From Paludibacteraceae bacterium (GTDB lineage Bacteria > Bacteroidota > Bacteroidia > Bacteroidales > Paludibacteraceae), in contig CAJOIZ010000025.1 in the NCBI GenBank assembly GCA_905234835.1, forward strand, positions 1-53,627: DNA of 53,627 nucleotides, read 5' to 3'. A program made the position numbers and the translations under genes. A model generated the notes under the pieces. It had not been told where the DNA came from and searched no databases. It worked only from the letters and a program-made list of their open reading frames with translations. Below, piece by piece: positions 16,870 through 25,791 of this stretch. Position 1 is the first letter of the stretch; each line of letters starts with the position of its first letter.

Positions 16870-17883
16870 TTATGGTTGTTGGTCAAAGAGAGCAATTGCG
16901 TGGGTCTGTGCAGTCGTGACGGTATAGACACCAATCACATCACCCTCAAAATTGCCGTACACCTGCACCTGCTCTTCCTGTCCGAGCCCGAGGATGGAAC
17001 CTGTGAGAGCCGATTGTTGTCTGACGGACACATAGTACAGCCACGTGTCGTGCGTCATGGTGTGGACGGTAAGAAGAAGGACCGATGGCAGTTCCCTGCT
17101 TGACGGCGTATAGACAGTCATTTCCGCTTTCTGTTCCCGCTCTGTGAACGATACGGGGAAATAAAAGGCATCATAGCGTATCTCATCGTCAAAGAGCGAG
17201 CTGATGTCATCAATAATCCCCCAGTCGCCATCAGTGGTCAGGGTACGGAACAAAGGCTCCTTGCTGCTTAAGTATGCATTGCGTCGGTACGTAGAATCGG
17301 CAGCGGGACGATACTCGGCTTTGGCAGCAATCCGCACCACGTCATCGTTATGGAAAGGGTAGGGGGGAAGGGTCAGTTCCAGTTCTATCCGCTGTCTGCA
17401 TTGAACCACGTGAATGGAAGAATCTTCCGTCTGCTCGTAGTATTCGGATAGGGTGTCGTTGTGGACGGTCATACCCGTCACTTGCATCGGCTGTATGGCG
17501 GGTACGGTCTGTGTGGCGGAAGTGACACCATAGCGCGGATGGGACACGTGCATCGTCACGCGGTCGCCCGCTGTCACCTGCGGAAGAGCCACCGTCGGCT
17601 GATAGGCATCGCTGTCGGAGTTGAACGCGAAAGAATGGCGGTTTCCGTTGTTCACCTGCCATTCCACTGTGGCATCGCCCAACGGCTTCCATTTCTGTTC
17701 ATCATCGAGGAAGAACGTACTTTGCTGAACAAAGCAGCAGTGCAGTTGCGTGTCGGGAAGCAGAGCCGTTTGGGCGAAGACCACGAACTTCGGATCGGTT
17801 ACCTCGCCGTTGTATTCCACCTCCGTGCGGCAGGAAACGAGTGCGGACAGAAGCAGCAGAGAAAGAAAATATCGTATTCTCAT
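16870..17883 (-). CDS. DUF4249 family lipoprotein
   Basis: A 337-residue protein with a lipoprotein signal (LLLLSALVSC, Cys at about 18) and a beta-rich body containing VEWQVNNGN and HVSHPRYGVTSATQTVP. DUF4249 proteins are encoded directly after TonB-dependent receptors of the type found here. They are thought to be surface partners of the receptor, comparable in position to SusD. The gene starts 12 bases after the receptor stop. The ligand is unknown. Confidence 0.85.
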   Translation of the reverse strand: MRIRYFLSLLLLSALVSCRTEVEYNGEVTDPKFVVFAQTALLPDTQLHCCFVQQSTFFLDDEQKWKPLGDATVEWQVNNGNRHSFAFNSDSDAYQPTVALPQVTAGDRVTMHVSHPRYGVTSATQTVPAIQPMQVTGMTVHNDTLSEYYEQTEDSSIHVVQCRQRIELELTLPPYPFHNDDVVRIAAKAEYRPAADSTYRRNAYLSSKEPLFRTLTTDGDWGIIDDISSLFDDEIRYDAFYFPVSFTEREQKAEMTVYTPSSRELPSVLLLTVHTMTHDTWLYYVSVRQQSALTGSILGLGQEEQVQVYGNFEGDVIGVYTVTTAQTHAIALFDQQP

Positions 17884-17894
17884 CGGTCGGGCGG

Positions 17895-20309
17895 TTAGTA
17901 TTTGAACGTGTAACTGACAGACGGCAGCAGAGGGAAGATGGACACTTTGTACATCTTGCCGGAGTCCTGGTAGAGCAGGAACGGGTTCATATTGTTATAG
18001 ACGTTGTAGATGCTGACGTTCCATACGGACTGCCATTCGGGGTGACGGCGTAGTGGATAATGGAAAGTGGCGCCGAGGTCAAGGCGGTGGTAGTCGGGCA
18101 TACGGTAGTTGTTGCGCTCGGGTATGTAGGTAAGCGTCTGACCGGAGAGCGGGTCATAGTAGGTTTGTGTGCCGAGAGTAGCGCGTGTACCTGTGCCATA
18201 GACGAAAGTGGTACTCAGGTCGATATGCTTGGTGACGGCGTATTGCAGGGTGACGCTCAGGTCGTGTTCGCGGTCGTACTTGGCATGGAAGGGTTTGCCG
18301 AAATTGATGGTCTGTCCTTCGCGGTCGAACTGCCGCATCGAGCGTGACCACGTGTAACCGATCCAGCCGGTCAGTCTGCCCGCTTTGCGCTGGGCAAGGA
18401 ACTCGACCCCGTAACTCCAGCCGTCGCCCATACAGACTTTTTGCTCCCAGCCTTCGGTGGTGCCGATAAAGGATGCCCCGTCGCGGTATTCGATAAGGTT
18501 GATCATCCGTTTGTAGTAGCCTTCAACGGAAAGTTCCACCTGCCCCATTACATCGTAGGTCAGTCCGCCTGCCACTTGCATACAGCGCATCGGCAGAATC
18601 TGTTTGGTGACAGGAACCCATAGGTCGGTTGGCAGAGAAACGGAGGAGTTGGAAAGCAGGTGCACGTACTGCGACATATATGAGTAGCCTGCCTTGACGG
18701 CAAAACCTTTGAAAGCGAGGGCACGTATGCCGATACGGGGTTCAAGCGAGGGATAGACTTTCCCCTGAATGGCATATAGACTGCCGCGCAGACCGAGGTT
18801 CAGACGCAACCACGACAGGGGTGTATAGGTGTCCTCTACGAAGAGCGACGCTTCGTGGGCGGGCAACTGACCGTCTGTCAGCAGCGTGTCCACCCTGTAA
18901 TCCATTGCACCGCTCAACTCCATATTGAAAGAGGTGACCTGCGGACGGAACTGATGGAAGACATAGTTGCCTCCCCAGTGCAGGTCGTGGCGAGGCGAAG
19001 GGATATAGGAGAACTGCGTCTGCAGCATCAGGTCATTCACCGACGACTTGTAGTCCATCTTCTCGCCGAGCGAGGTCTTCACTTCCGGGTCGGTCTGTTC
19101 GTAATCGAGCGACTGGTTCAGGTCATACCGATAGCGGGTGTAGGAGAGCTGGGTGGTGGAAAAAATCTGCGAACTGAAGCGGTGTTCCCAGTTGAGTGCG
19201 GCGAGAAGGTTGCCCCAATCCCAATTGAGGTGCAGGCGTGCTTTGGTGTCATCGGCGGTGGCTGCGTTGGTCCGGTAACGCACATAAATCTCGTCATCGC
19301 CCATATAGAACGATGCGGACAGTTTGTCGTTTTCGTTGAAACGATGGGTCAGTTTGGCATTGACATCGTAAAAGAAATAGCCTGCTGTTGCATTCTGCCC
19401 GTCCGATGCGTCCCGGACAACGGCGGCAAGAATGGGAGCCATAAAGAGGTCGTAGTAAGTCCGCCTTCCCGACAGACTGAAGGTGGTGGCGTTGCGCGTG
19501 ATAATCTCTTTGTTGCGAATCATCTCCGCCTGCTGCTTGTTCCACGGGATGGGACCTTCCACATTGATTTTGGCGGAGATCAGTCCCACCATAGCCGACC
19601 CGTGCCAGCCTGTCTGGTTGCCGTCCCGCTGCCGCACGTCAATCACGGACGACAGTCGTGAGCCGTAGCGTGCAGGGAAACTGCCCTTGTAGAGCGTCAC
19701 GTTCTTAATCGCCTCCGCATTGAATACGGAGAAGAAACCGAGCATGTGGCTGACGTTGTAGAGCGGAACATCATCCAGAATGATAAGGTTCTCATCCGGT
19801 CCGCCGCCTCGGACATATAGACCCGCACTGCCCTCCGTTCCAGATTGTACGCCGGGGAGCAACTGGAGAGCCTTGAGTACATCCGTTTCGCCTGCGAGGG
19901 CAGGGATGCCTTTGATTTGCGAAACAGGCACTTCGACCACCGACATCTGCACGGACTCAGGTCCCGACAACGACTGCTCCGACACGACCGTTACTTCCTG
20001 CAACTGCGTGTTCTCCCGCAGTCCGATATGAAGTAGCGTGTCGCTGCGGAGAACGATATGCTGTATGTTGCTCGGGGTATAGCCTACATAGGAAACACGT
20101 ATCGCCGCCTCCTGCCGGTTAAGCGTCAGCGAGAAATAACCGCTCGGGTTGGTGGCTGTCCCCTGACGGGAAATGGTGTCAAGCACAGTCGCGCCTATCA
20201 GACGCTCACCCGACAGGGCATCCATCACGTAGCCGCTGACCGTGAACGGACGGGCGGCCGCCAACAAGGGAAGGAACAGCAGGAATATGAATACAAGCGG
20301 TTTGCGCAT
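17895..20309 (-). CDS. TonB-dependent receptor with carboxypeptidase-like N-domain
   Basis: An 804-residue outer membrane protein. A signal peptide (1-18) precedes a carboxypeptidase-regulatory-like domain (about 20-100, VSGYVMDALSGERLIGATV), the plug domain (about 115-225, with LQLLPGVQSGTEGSAGLYVR and GSFPARYGSRLSSVIDVR), and a 22-strand barrel ending in an aromatic residue (SYTFKY). It would take up a nutrient or peptide with energy from TonB/ExbBD. It begins only 27 bases after the clpX stop with no terminator between, so it may be read from the clp transcript. Its partners are DUF4249 and the asparagine-synthetase-like protein. Confidence 0.92.
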   Translation of the reverse strand: MRKPLVFIFLLFLPLLAAARPFTVSGYVMDALSGERLIGATVLDTISRQGTATNPSGYFSLTLNRQEAAIRVSYVGYTPSNIQHIVLRSDTLLHIGLRENTQLQEVTVVSEQSLSGPESVQMSVVEVPVSQIKGIPALAGETDVLKALQLLPGVQSGTEGSAGLYVRGGGPDENLIILDDVPLYNVSHMLGFFSVFNAEAIKNVTLYKGSFPARYGSRLSSVIDVRQRDGNQTGWHGSAMVGLISAKINVEGPIPWNKQQAEMIRNKEIITRNATTFSLSGRRTYYDLFMAPILAAVVRDASDGQNATAGYFFYDVNAKLTHRFNENDKLSASFYMGDDEIYVRYRTNAATADDTKARLHLNWDWGNLLAALNWEHRFSSQIFSTTQLSYTRYRYDLNQSLDYEQTDPEVKTSLGEKMDYKSSVNDLMLQTQFSYIPSPRHDLHWGGNYVFHQFRPQVTSFNMELSGAMDYRVDTLLTDGQLPAHEASLFVEDTYTPLSWLRLNLGLRGSLYAIQGKVYPSLEPRIGIRALAFKGFAVKAGYSYMSQYVHLLSNSSVSLPTDLWVPVTKQILPMRCMQVAGGLTYDVMGQVELSVEGYYKRMINLIEYRDGASFIGTTEGWEQKVCMGDGWSYGVEFLAQRKAGRLTGWIGYTWSRSMRQFDREGQTINFGKPFHAKYDREHDLSVTLQYAVTKHIDLSTTFVYGTGTRATLGTQTYYDPLSGQTLTYIPERNNYRMPDYHRLDLGATFHYPLRRHPEWQSVWNVSIYNVYNNMNPFLLYQDSGKMYKVSIFPLLPSVSYTFKY

Positions 20310-20336
20310 AGCCTGTTATAAAAGGAACGTCATCTT

Positions 20337-21599
20337 TCAGACGGCGTTCCTTATGCGGTTGGTGTCGGCGCGGCTGATTTTTTCCTCCGCTAATGCGCGT
20401 GTCACTGTGAAGCGGCTGACGTGCTGCGACGGGATCTCGTACATCAGATCCATCATCACTGTTTCGGTCAGACTCCTCAGTCCGCGTGCACCGAGTTTGT
20501 ACTCAATCGCCTTGTCCACAATGTAGTCTAATGCCTCCGGCTCGAAGGTGAGTTCCACACCGTCCAACGACAGCAGTTTCTGGTACTGGCGTGTGATGGC
20601 GTTCTTCGGTTCGGTCAGGATGTTACGCAGCGAGGCGCGGTCCAAGGGCTGCAGATAGGTGAGGATAGGCAGGCGGCCGATGATCTCTGGAATGAGACCG
20701 TACGCCTTGAGGTCCTGCGGAGCGACATACTGAAGCAGGTTGTCCTTGTCGATGACCTGCGCCTTCTGGGTTGCCTCGAACCCCACCACCTGCGTATTGA
20801 GCCGTTGGGCAATCTTGCGTTCGATGCCATCGAACGCGCCGCCGCAGATGAAGAGGATGTTCTGCGTGTTGATATGCACGAACTCCTGCTCCGGGTGCTT
20901 GCGTCCGCCTTTGGGCGGCACGTTCACCACTGACCCTTCCAGCAGTTTGAGCATGGCCTGCTGCACCCCTTCGCCGGACACGTCGCGGGTGATGCTCGGA
21001 TTGTCGGACTTGCGGGCAATCTTGTCAATCTCGTCAATGAAGACGATGCCCCGCTCGGTCTTCTTCAGGTCGCAGTCCGCCTCCTGGTAGAGCCGTGTCA
21101 GAATGCTCTCCACATCCTCGCCCACGTAGCCCGCTTCGGTCAGAACGGTGGCGTCCACAATGGTGAACGGAACGGTCAGCATCTTGGCGATGGTGCGCGC
21201 AATCAGCGTCTTACCCGTACCCGTCGGACCGACCATGATGATGTTCGACTTCTCTATCTCCACGTCCTTGTACGCCTGCGCCTGGCCGGGGACGGCGGCA
21301 CCCTCTACCAACGCAAGACGCTTGTAGTGGTTGTACACCGCCACGCTCAGATACCGCTTGGCTTCGTCCTGACCAATGACGTACTGGTCAAGAAAATCCT
21401 TAATCTGCTGCGGCTTGGGGAGACTGCCAAGACTGAAATCCGTCCCGGCCTGTCTCTTCTCCTTTTTCTTGTTCTCTTCGGCGATAAGCAGGTGTCCCTG
21501 TTCGATGCAGTCGGGACATATACAGGCTCCGTCAAGTCCTTCAAACAAGGGTACGCCGCTCCGTCCGCAGAACGAACAGGAGTCTTTTCGCTTGCTCAT
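20337..21599 (-). CDS. clpX: ATP-dependent Clp protease ATP-binding subunit ClpX
   Basis: 420 residues. The N-terminal C4 zinc finger is visible (CSFCGRSG and CICPDC). GPTGTGKT is the Walker A motif, FIDEIDKIA the Walker B motif, and GGAFDGIE and LGARGLR are further AAA+ signatures. ClpX unfolds tagged substrates and feeds them to ClpP. It lies 27 bases downstream of clpP in the usual clpP-clpX order. Confidence 0.97.
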   Translation of the reverse strand: MSKRKDSCSFCGRSGVPLFEGLDGACICPDCIEQGHLLIAEENKKKEKRQAGTDFSLGSLPKPQQIKDFLDQYVIGQDEAKRYLSVAVYNHYKRLALVEGAAVPGQAQAYKDVEIEKSNIIMVGPTGTGKTLIARTIAKMLTVPFTIVDATVLTEAGYVGEDVESILTRLYQEADCDLKKTERGIVFIDEIDKIARKSDNPSITRDVSGEGVQQAMLKLLEGSVVNVPPKGGRKHPEQEFVHINTQNILFICGGAFDGIERKIAQRLNTQVVGFEATQKAQVIDKDNLLQYVAPQDLKAYGLIPEIIGRLPILTYLQPLDRASLRNILTEPKNAITRQYQKLLSLDGVELTFEPEALDYIVDKAIEYKLGARGLRSLTETVMMDLMYEIPSQHVSRFTVTRALAEEKISRADTNRIRNAV

Positions 21600-21626
21600 A
21601 AATCAAGTGGTTAAATGGGAATACGC

Positions 21627-22298
21627 TTATTTTTTCTTTGTATAGACTTTGTCAATCATCCCGTATGCAAGGGCTTCTTCGGCAGTCATCCAGTAGTCGC
21701 GGTCGGCATCCTGACGGATCTTGTCGGTCGCCTGTCCGCTGTGGTCGGCGATAATCTGGTAGAGCTCGTCCTTGAGTTTGAGTATCTCCTTGGCAGTAAT
21801 CTCAATGTCTGAAGCCTGTCCCTGTATGCCTCCCATCGGCTGGTGGATCATCACGCGGCTGTGGGGTAGGGCGGCGCGCATACCTTTCTCGCCCGCCACG
21901 AGCAGGATAGCCCCCATCGAGGCCGCCATACCGGTACAGATGGTGCCCACGCGGCTGTGGACGAACTGCATCGTGTCGTAGATGCCCAGTCCGGCATAGA
22001 CCGAACCGCCCGGCGTGTTGAGATAGATACTGATATCTCGCGACGAGTCGGCGGAGTCAAGGTACAGCAACTGTGCCTGGATGACATTGGCTGTGTAGTC
22101 GTTCACTTCCGTGCCGAGGAAGATGATGCGGTCCATCATCAGACGCGAGAAAACGTCCATCTGTGTTACGTTCAGTTGGCGTTCCTCGAGGATGGACGGC
22201 GATATATACGAGTACGATGCGGAGTCGTTCATCACGTGTTCAACGTGCATCGTGTTGAGCCCCTGGCTCTTGGCGAATTTCAAAAAATCATTGGTCAT
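21627..22298 (-). CDS. clpP: ATP-dependent Clp protease proteolytic subunit ClpP
   Basis: 223 residues. The catalytic serine lies in [10 protein letters not shown] and the catalytic histidine in [31 protein letters not shown] is the usual lead-in with only minor change. It forms the barrel-shaped peptidase with ClpX as unfoldase. Upstream lies a 156-base spacer containing CAACTTTCAAC-type repeats and then secDF on the same strand. Confidence 0.97.
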   Translation of the reverse strand: MTNDFLKFAKSQGLNTMHVEHVMNDSASYSYISPSILEERQLNVTQMDVFSRLMMDRIIFLGTEVNDYTANVIQAQLLYLDSADSSRDISIYLNTPGGSVYAGLGIYDTMQFVHSRVGTICTGMAASMGAILLVAGEKGMRAALPHSRVMIHQPMGGIQGQASDIEITAKEILKLKDELYQIIADHSGQATDKIRQDADRDYWMTAEEALAYGMIDKVYTKKK

Positions 22299-22318
22299 GC
22301 TTTTGTGTTTTGTTTGGT

Positions 22319-22383
22319 TAAACTATAAACTATCAACTATAAAACTTCTCTCAACTTTCAACTCTCAACTCTCAACTAAACAC
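22319..22383. repeat. CAACTTTCAACTATCAAC-type simple repeat
   Basis: Near-heptameric units (AACTATAA, CAACTTT, CAACTCT) fill the spacer between secDF and clpP. The same units, in the same orientation on the plus strand, occur at 28370-28425, 33480-33560, 35255-35294 and 38998-39060 regardless of gene direction. Confidence 0.75.
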
Positions 22384-22454
22384 TATTCCCTCTCCCCCGG
22401 AAATGGAGAAGAGGGAATAGGCTTTGTTATTCTATCCGCAGACAGCGGTCAAGT

Positions 22455-25400
22455 TCATTTGGCAAGTTGTTTCTTCGCTTTCCGTCTGTCCTGTGCCTGC
22501 TGGATCTCGTATGCAATCTGCGGAGCGATGCACATGGAGGAGTAGGTACCTACCAACACGCCAATGAGCAAAGCGAACACGAATCCGCGGATGCTCTCGC
22601 CGCCGAAGAAGAAGATGGCGAGCAATACAACCAATGTGGACATCGAGGTCGAGAACGTACGGCTCAGTGTCGCGTTGATGGCGGCATTGATGTTCATGCT
22701 GCGCTCACGCTTCGGATAGAGCGTGTGGTACTCACGGATACGGTCGAAGATAACCACCGTGTCGTTGATTGAGTAACCGATAACCGTCAGGATGGCTGCG
22801 ATGAACGCCTGGTCAATCTCCATTGAGAAAGGCATCACTTTCCACAGCAGCGCGTATGCGCCCAGAACGATAGTCGCGTCGTGAGCCAAGGCGGCAACGG
22901 CGCCGGTGGAGTAGGCGAAGTTGCGGAAACGCAGCAGGATGTAGAGGAAGATACCAATCAGGGCGCAGATGATGGCGACGATGGCTGCCGAGGTGATATC
23001 GTCAGCAATGGCGGGACCCACTTTCTGCGACTGCATGATACCGATATTCGGGTTGATCTCCGTCGATTTGAACTGCTCGGCGGTGATGCTCTCGTCCAAA
23101 TAGTTCTTGCAGCCCTCATAGAGCAGTGTCTCTATCTCGTCGTCCAATGTCTCGCTGTTGTCGTGAATCTTGAAGTTGGTCGAAACGCGGATCTGGTTGG
23201 CGTCCCCGATGGTGATAACGCGCATGGAAAGGTTCTCGCCTTCGGGGTTCTGTGCCATAAACACGTCAGTCAACGTCTTCTCAACCTCCTGTGTGTTGAC
23301 AGGCTGTGCGAAGCGTATCACGTAGTTGCGGCCGCCGGAGAAATCAATACCGAGGTTCAGTTTGCCGAAGATATGCGGCTCCAGACCGAGTATCGAAATG
23401 GCGATGATGATGCCCGAGCAGATATAGTACATCTTGCGGTTCTCCACGAATTTCAGTTGCACGTTCTGAAGGAAGTTCTTCATCAGGTTGGTGGTGAAGG
23501 TCAGTTCCTTGGCGTTCTCACGACGCGCATACGCCTCAAGCCACAGACGGGTCAGGAACACGGCTGTCAGGAACGAGGTTACGATACCTATCATATAGGT
23601 TACGGCGAAGCCCTTGATGGGACCCGTACCGAAGATGGCGAGGATAAGACCTGTCAGGAACGAGGTCACGTTGGCATCCACAATGGCGGAGATGGCGCCC
23701 TTGAAACCGTCCTCGATGGCCTTGCGCAGCTGTTTGCCGTTGCGCATCTCCTCGCGGATACGCTCATAGATAAGTACGTTAGCATCGACCGCCATACCCA
23801 TTGTCAGCACGATACCGGCGATACCCGGCAGGGTCAGTACAGCGGAGAAGGATACCAGCACACCGATCAGCAGGAAGATGTTGCACAGCAGAGCCGCATC
23901 GGCAATCAGACCGGGAATGACTCCGTAGTAGAACAGCATGTAAATCAGAATCAGTACGAAGCCGAGAACGAACGACCACATACCTGCGGTGATGGCTTCC
24001 TGACCGAGTGAAGGACCAACAACGTCCTCCTGGATGATATGTGCCGGGGCGGGCATCTTACCCGACTTGAGCGTGTTGGCCAAGTCTTTCGCCTCGTCCA
24101 CGGTGAAGTTGCCGGTAATCTGGCTGTTGCCGCCTGCAATCTCGTTCTGTACAGTGGGGAAGCTATATACATAGCCGTCCAATACGATGGCTACCGACTT
24201 GCCGATATTGTCTTTGGTGATACGCTGCCATGCCTTTGCGCCCTCGGCGTTCATCGACATGCTGACGTTGGCGTAAGCGGAGATCTGGCTGAAGTCGGCG
24301 CGTGCGTCGGTAATGACATCGCCTTCCAATGAGGCACGTCCGTCGCGTTGCGCTTTCAAAGCAACGAGCTGGTACAGGGTGTTGCCTTCGTCAATAGCCT
24401 TGACAGTCCATTTGAGACGCAGGTCGCGGGGCAGAACCTGTTTGGCAGTCGTCGAGGAGAGCATCGCATTCACGCGGGCGGTGTCGGTATAGTGAACCGT
24501 ACCTACCACGGGGCCGCGATACGCCTGACCGGTCTGGCTGATGCTCGGGTTGAGAATGAAGAACAAGGGGTTCTGCTTCTTGTAGTTCTCCACGGCTTTC
24601 TCCTGGCTCTCTTCGGCTTGTGCCGTGCTGTCAGTGGTCAGTTCGCTGAGCAGGTCATCGGTTTCGCCGTCTGTTGCGGCAGTCTGCTCTTCGGTCTGTG
24701 CCGGAGTCTCTGTCACTTCTTCCTTCTTTTCGTCAGCGGCTTCCGAAGCATTCTCTGTAGCCTCGTTCATACGGGCGTACTCGCTGTTAATCTGTGCCAA
24801 CTGGGGCAGAATCTCGTTGAGTTCGTAGGTCTCCCAGAACTCCAGATTGGCGCTTCCTTGCAACAGTTTGCGCACGCGCTCCGGCTCTTTGATACCGGGC
24901 AGCTCAATCAGGATACGGCCTGCCTGCGACAGACGCTGGATGTTGGGTTGAACCACACCGAAACGGTCGATACGGGTGCGCAGAACGTTGAATGAGTTGT
25001 CAATGGCGCCGTTCACCTCTTCGCGCAGAACGCGTTCCACCTCGTTGTTCGGGGTGGTGGTCGTCACCTTGTCTTTCAGCTCGAATGTGGAGAAGATGCT
25101 GGCTAACTGCGCGTTGGGGTCAATCTCGTAGAACGACTCCAAGAACAGCGTCACAAAATCGGCGTCGCTCGAGCGTTGCTTGAGCATAGCCATATCCATG
25201 GCGCGGTTGAAGTTCTCCGAGGTGTTGTAACCGCTCAGCGCACGGAGGATGTCCGGCACTGACACTTCCATAATCACGTTCATACCGCCCTTCAGGTCCA
25301 GACCGAGATTGAGTTGTTTCTCGCGGCACTCCTTGAGGGTGTAACCGAACCATACCTTCTGTGTAGCGATTGAATCTACATAGAAATACTCTTTGGCGGC

Positions 25401-25526
25401 ATCGCCTTGGGCGTACTCTTTTGCCTGCTTGTCGTAATGAGCCACTACAAAGCTGAACGACAGGTAGAAGACGCATATCAGCGCCAGCAGGATTGCCAAA
25501 GTCTTAACAAGTCCTTTGTTTTGCAT
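22455..25526 (-). CDS. secDF: Fused protein translocase subunit SecDF
   Basis: A 1023-residue fusion, normal for Bacteroidota, where other bacteria have separate SecD and SecF. The SecD half has one N-terminal helix, a large periplasmic domain (LNLGLDLKGGMNVIMEV, FDRFGV-like and IELPGI motifs) and five helices (GMAVDANVLIYERIREE). The SecF half starts near residue 690 (LGIDFSGGRNYVIRF) and includes GYSINDTVVIFDRIRE. It uses the proton gradient to pull proteins through SecYEG. An acidic Ala/Glu/Thr-rich insert of about 75 residues (roughly 235-310) lies in the periplasmic part. The promoter is at 25625-25657. Confidence 0.97.
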   Translation of the reverse strand: MQNKGLVKTLAILLALICVFYLSFSFVVAHYDKQAKEYAQGDAAKEYFYVDSIATQKVWFGYTLKECREKQLNLGLDLKGGMNVIMEVSVPDILRALSGYNTSENFNRAMDMAMLKQRSSDADFVTLFLESFYEIDPNAQLASIFSTFELKDKVTTTTPNNEVERVLREEVNGAIDNSFNVLRTRIDRFGVVQPNIQRLSQAGRILIELPGIKEPERVRKLLQGSANLEFWETYELNEILPQLAQINSEYARMNEATENASEAADEKKEEVTETPAQTEEQTAATDGETDDLLSELTTDSTAQAEESQEKAVENYKKQNPLFFILNPSISQTGQAYRGPVVGTVHYTDTARVNAMLSSTTAKQVLPRDLRLKWTVKAIDEGNTLYQLVALKAQRDGRASLEGDVITDARADFSQISAYANVSMSMNAEGAKAWQRITKDNIGKSVAIVLDGYVYSFPTVQNEIAGGNSQITGNFTVDEAKDLANTLKSGKMPAPAHIIQEDVVGPSLGQEAITAGMWSFVLGFVLILIYMLFYYGVIPGLIADAALLCNIFLLIGVLVSFSAVLTLPGIAGIVLTMGMAVDANVLIYERIREEMRNGKQLRKAIEDGFKGAISAIVDANVTSFLTGLILAIFGTGPIKGFAVTYMIGIVTSFLTAVFLTRLWLEAYARRENAKELTFTTNLMKNFLQNVQLKFVENRKMYYICSGIIIAISILGLEPHIFGKLNLGIDFSGGRNYVIRFAQPVNTQEVEKTLTDVFMAQNPEGENLSMRVITIGDANQIRVSTNFKIHDNSETLDDEIETLLYEGCKNYLDESITAEQFKSTEINPNIGIMQSQKVGPAIADDITSAAIVAIICALIGIFLYILLRFRNFAYSTGAVAALAHDATIVLGAYALLWKVMPFSMEIDQAFIAAILTVIGYSINDTVVIFDRIREYHTLYPKRERSMNINAAINATLSRTFSTSMSTLVVLLAIFFFGGESIRGFVFALLIGVLVGTYSSMCIAPQIAYEIQQAQDRRKAKKQLAK

Positions 25527-25624
25527 AATGTTTTATTGTATTAGATTTTTTGTTTCGTCTGGTTTATAGGTCTGTAACGGCTGAAAATGCCCGACAGAAT
25601 CCAAAAAAGCCTCAAAAAAGCGGG

Positions 25625-25657
25625 CAAAGGTAAGTCAATTTTAGGAAACAGACAAAA
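25625..25657 (-). promoter_or_regulatory. Promoter of secDF
   Basis: On the minus strand TACCTTTG is read from 25632 to 25625, with TTTTG at 25657-25653 about 20 bases upstream. Confidence 0.7.
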
Positions 25658-25733
25658 CATTTGTTCTTTTTTTCTCTTTCATTGACAATTTCAGCCTTTC
25701 CATCGTGTTCGAGCGCTTCCATATCTTCCCTTT

Positions 25734-25754
25734 TTGACATGTTTTATACCTTTG
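25734..25754 (+). promoter_or_regulatory. Promoter of the U32 family gene
   Basis: TACCTTTG at 25747-25754, with a TTTTTGACA element at 25731-25739 that is closer than usual. Transcription would start about 30 bases before the ATG at 25792. It is divergent from the secDF promoter. Confidence 0.6.
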
Positions 25755-25791
25755 CTGCGTCATTTCCTGTTCAACTTGTAACGCCTTTCCG

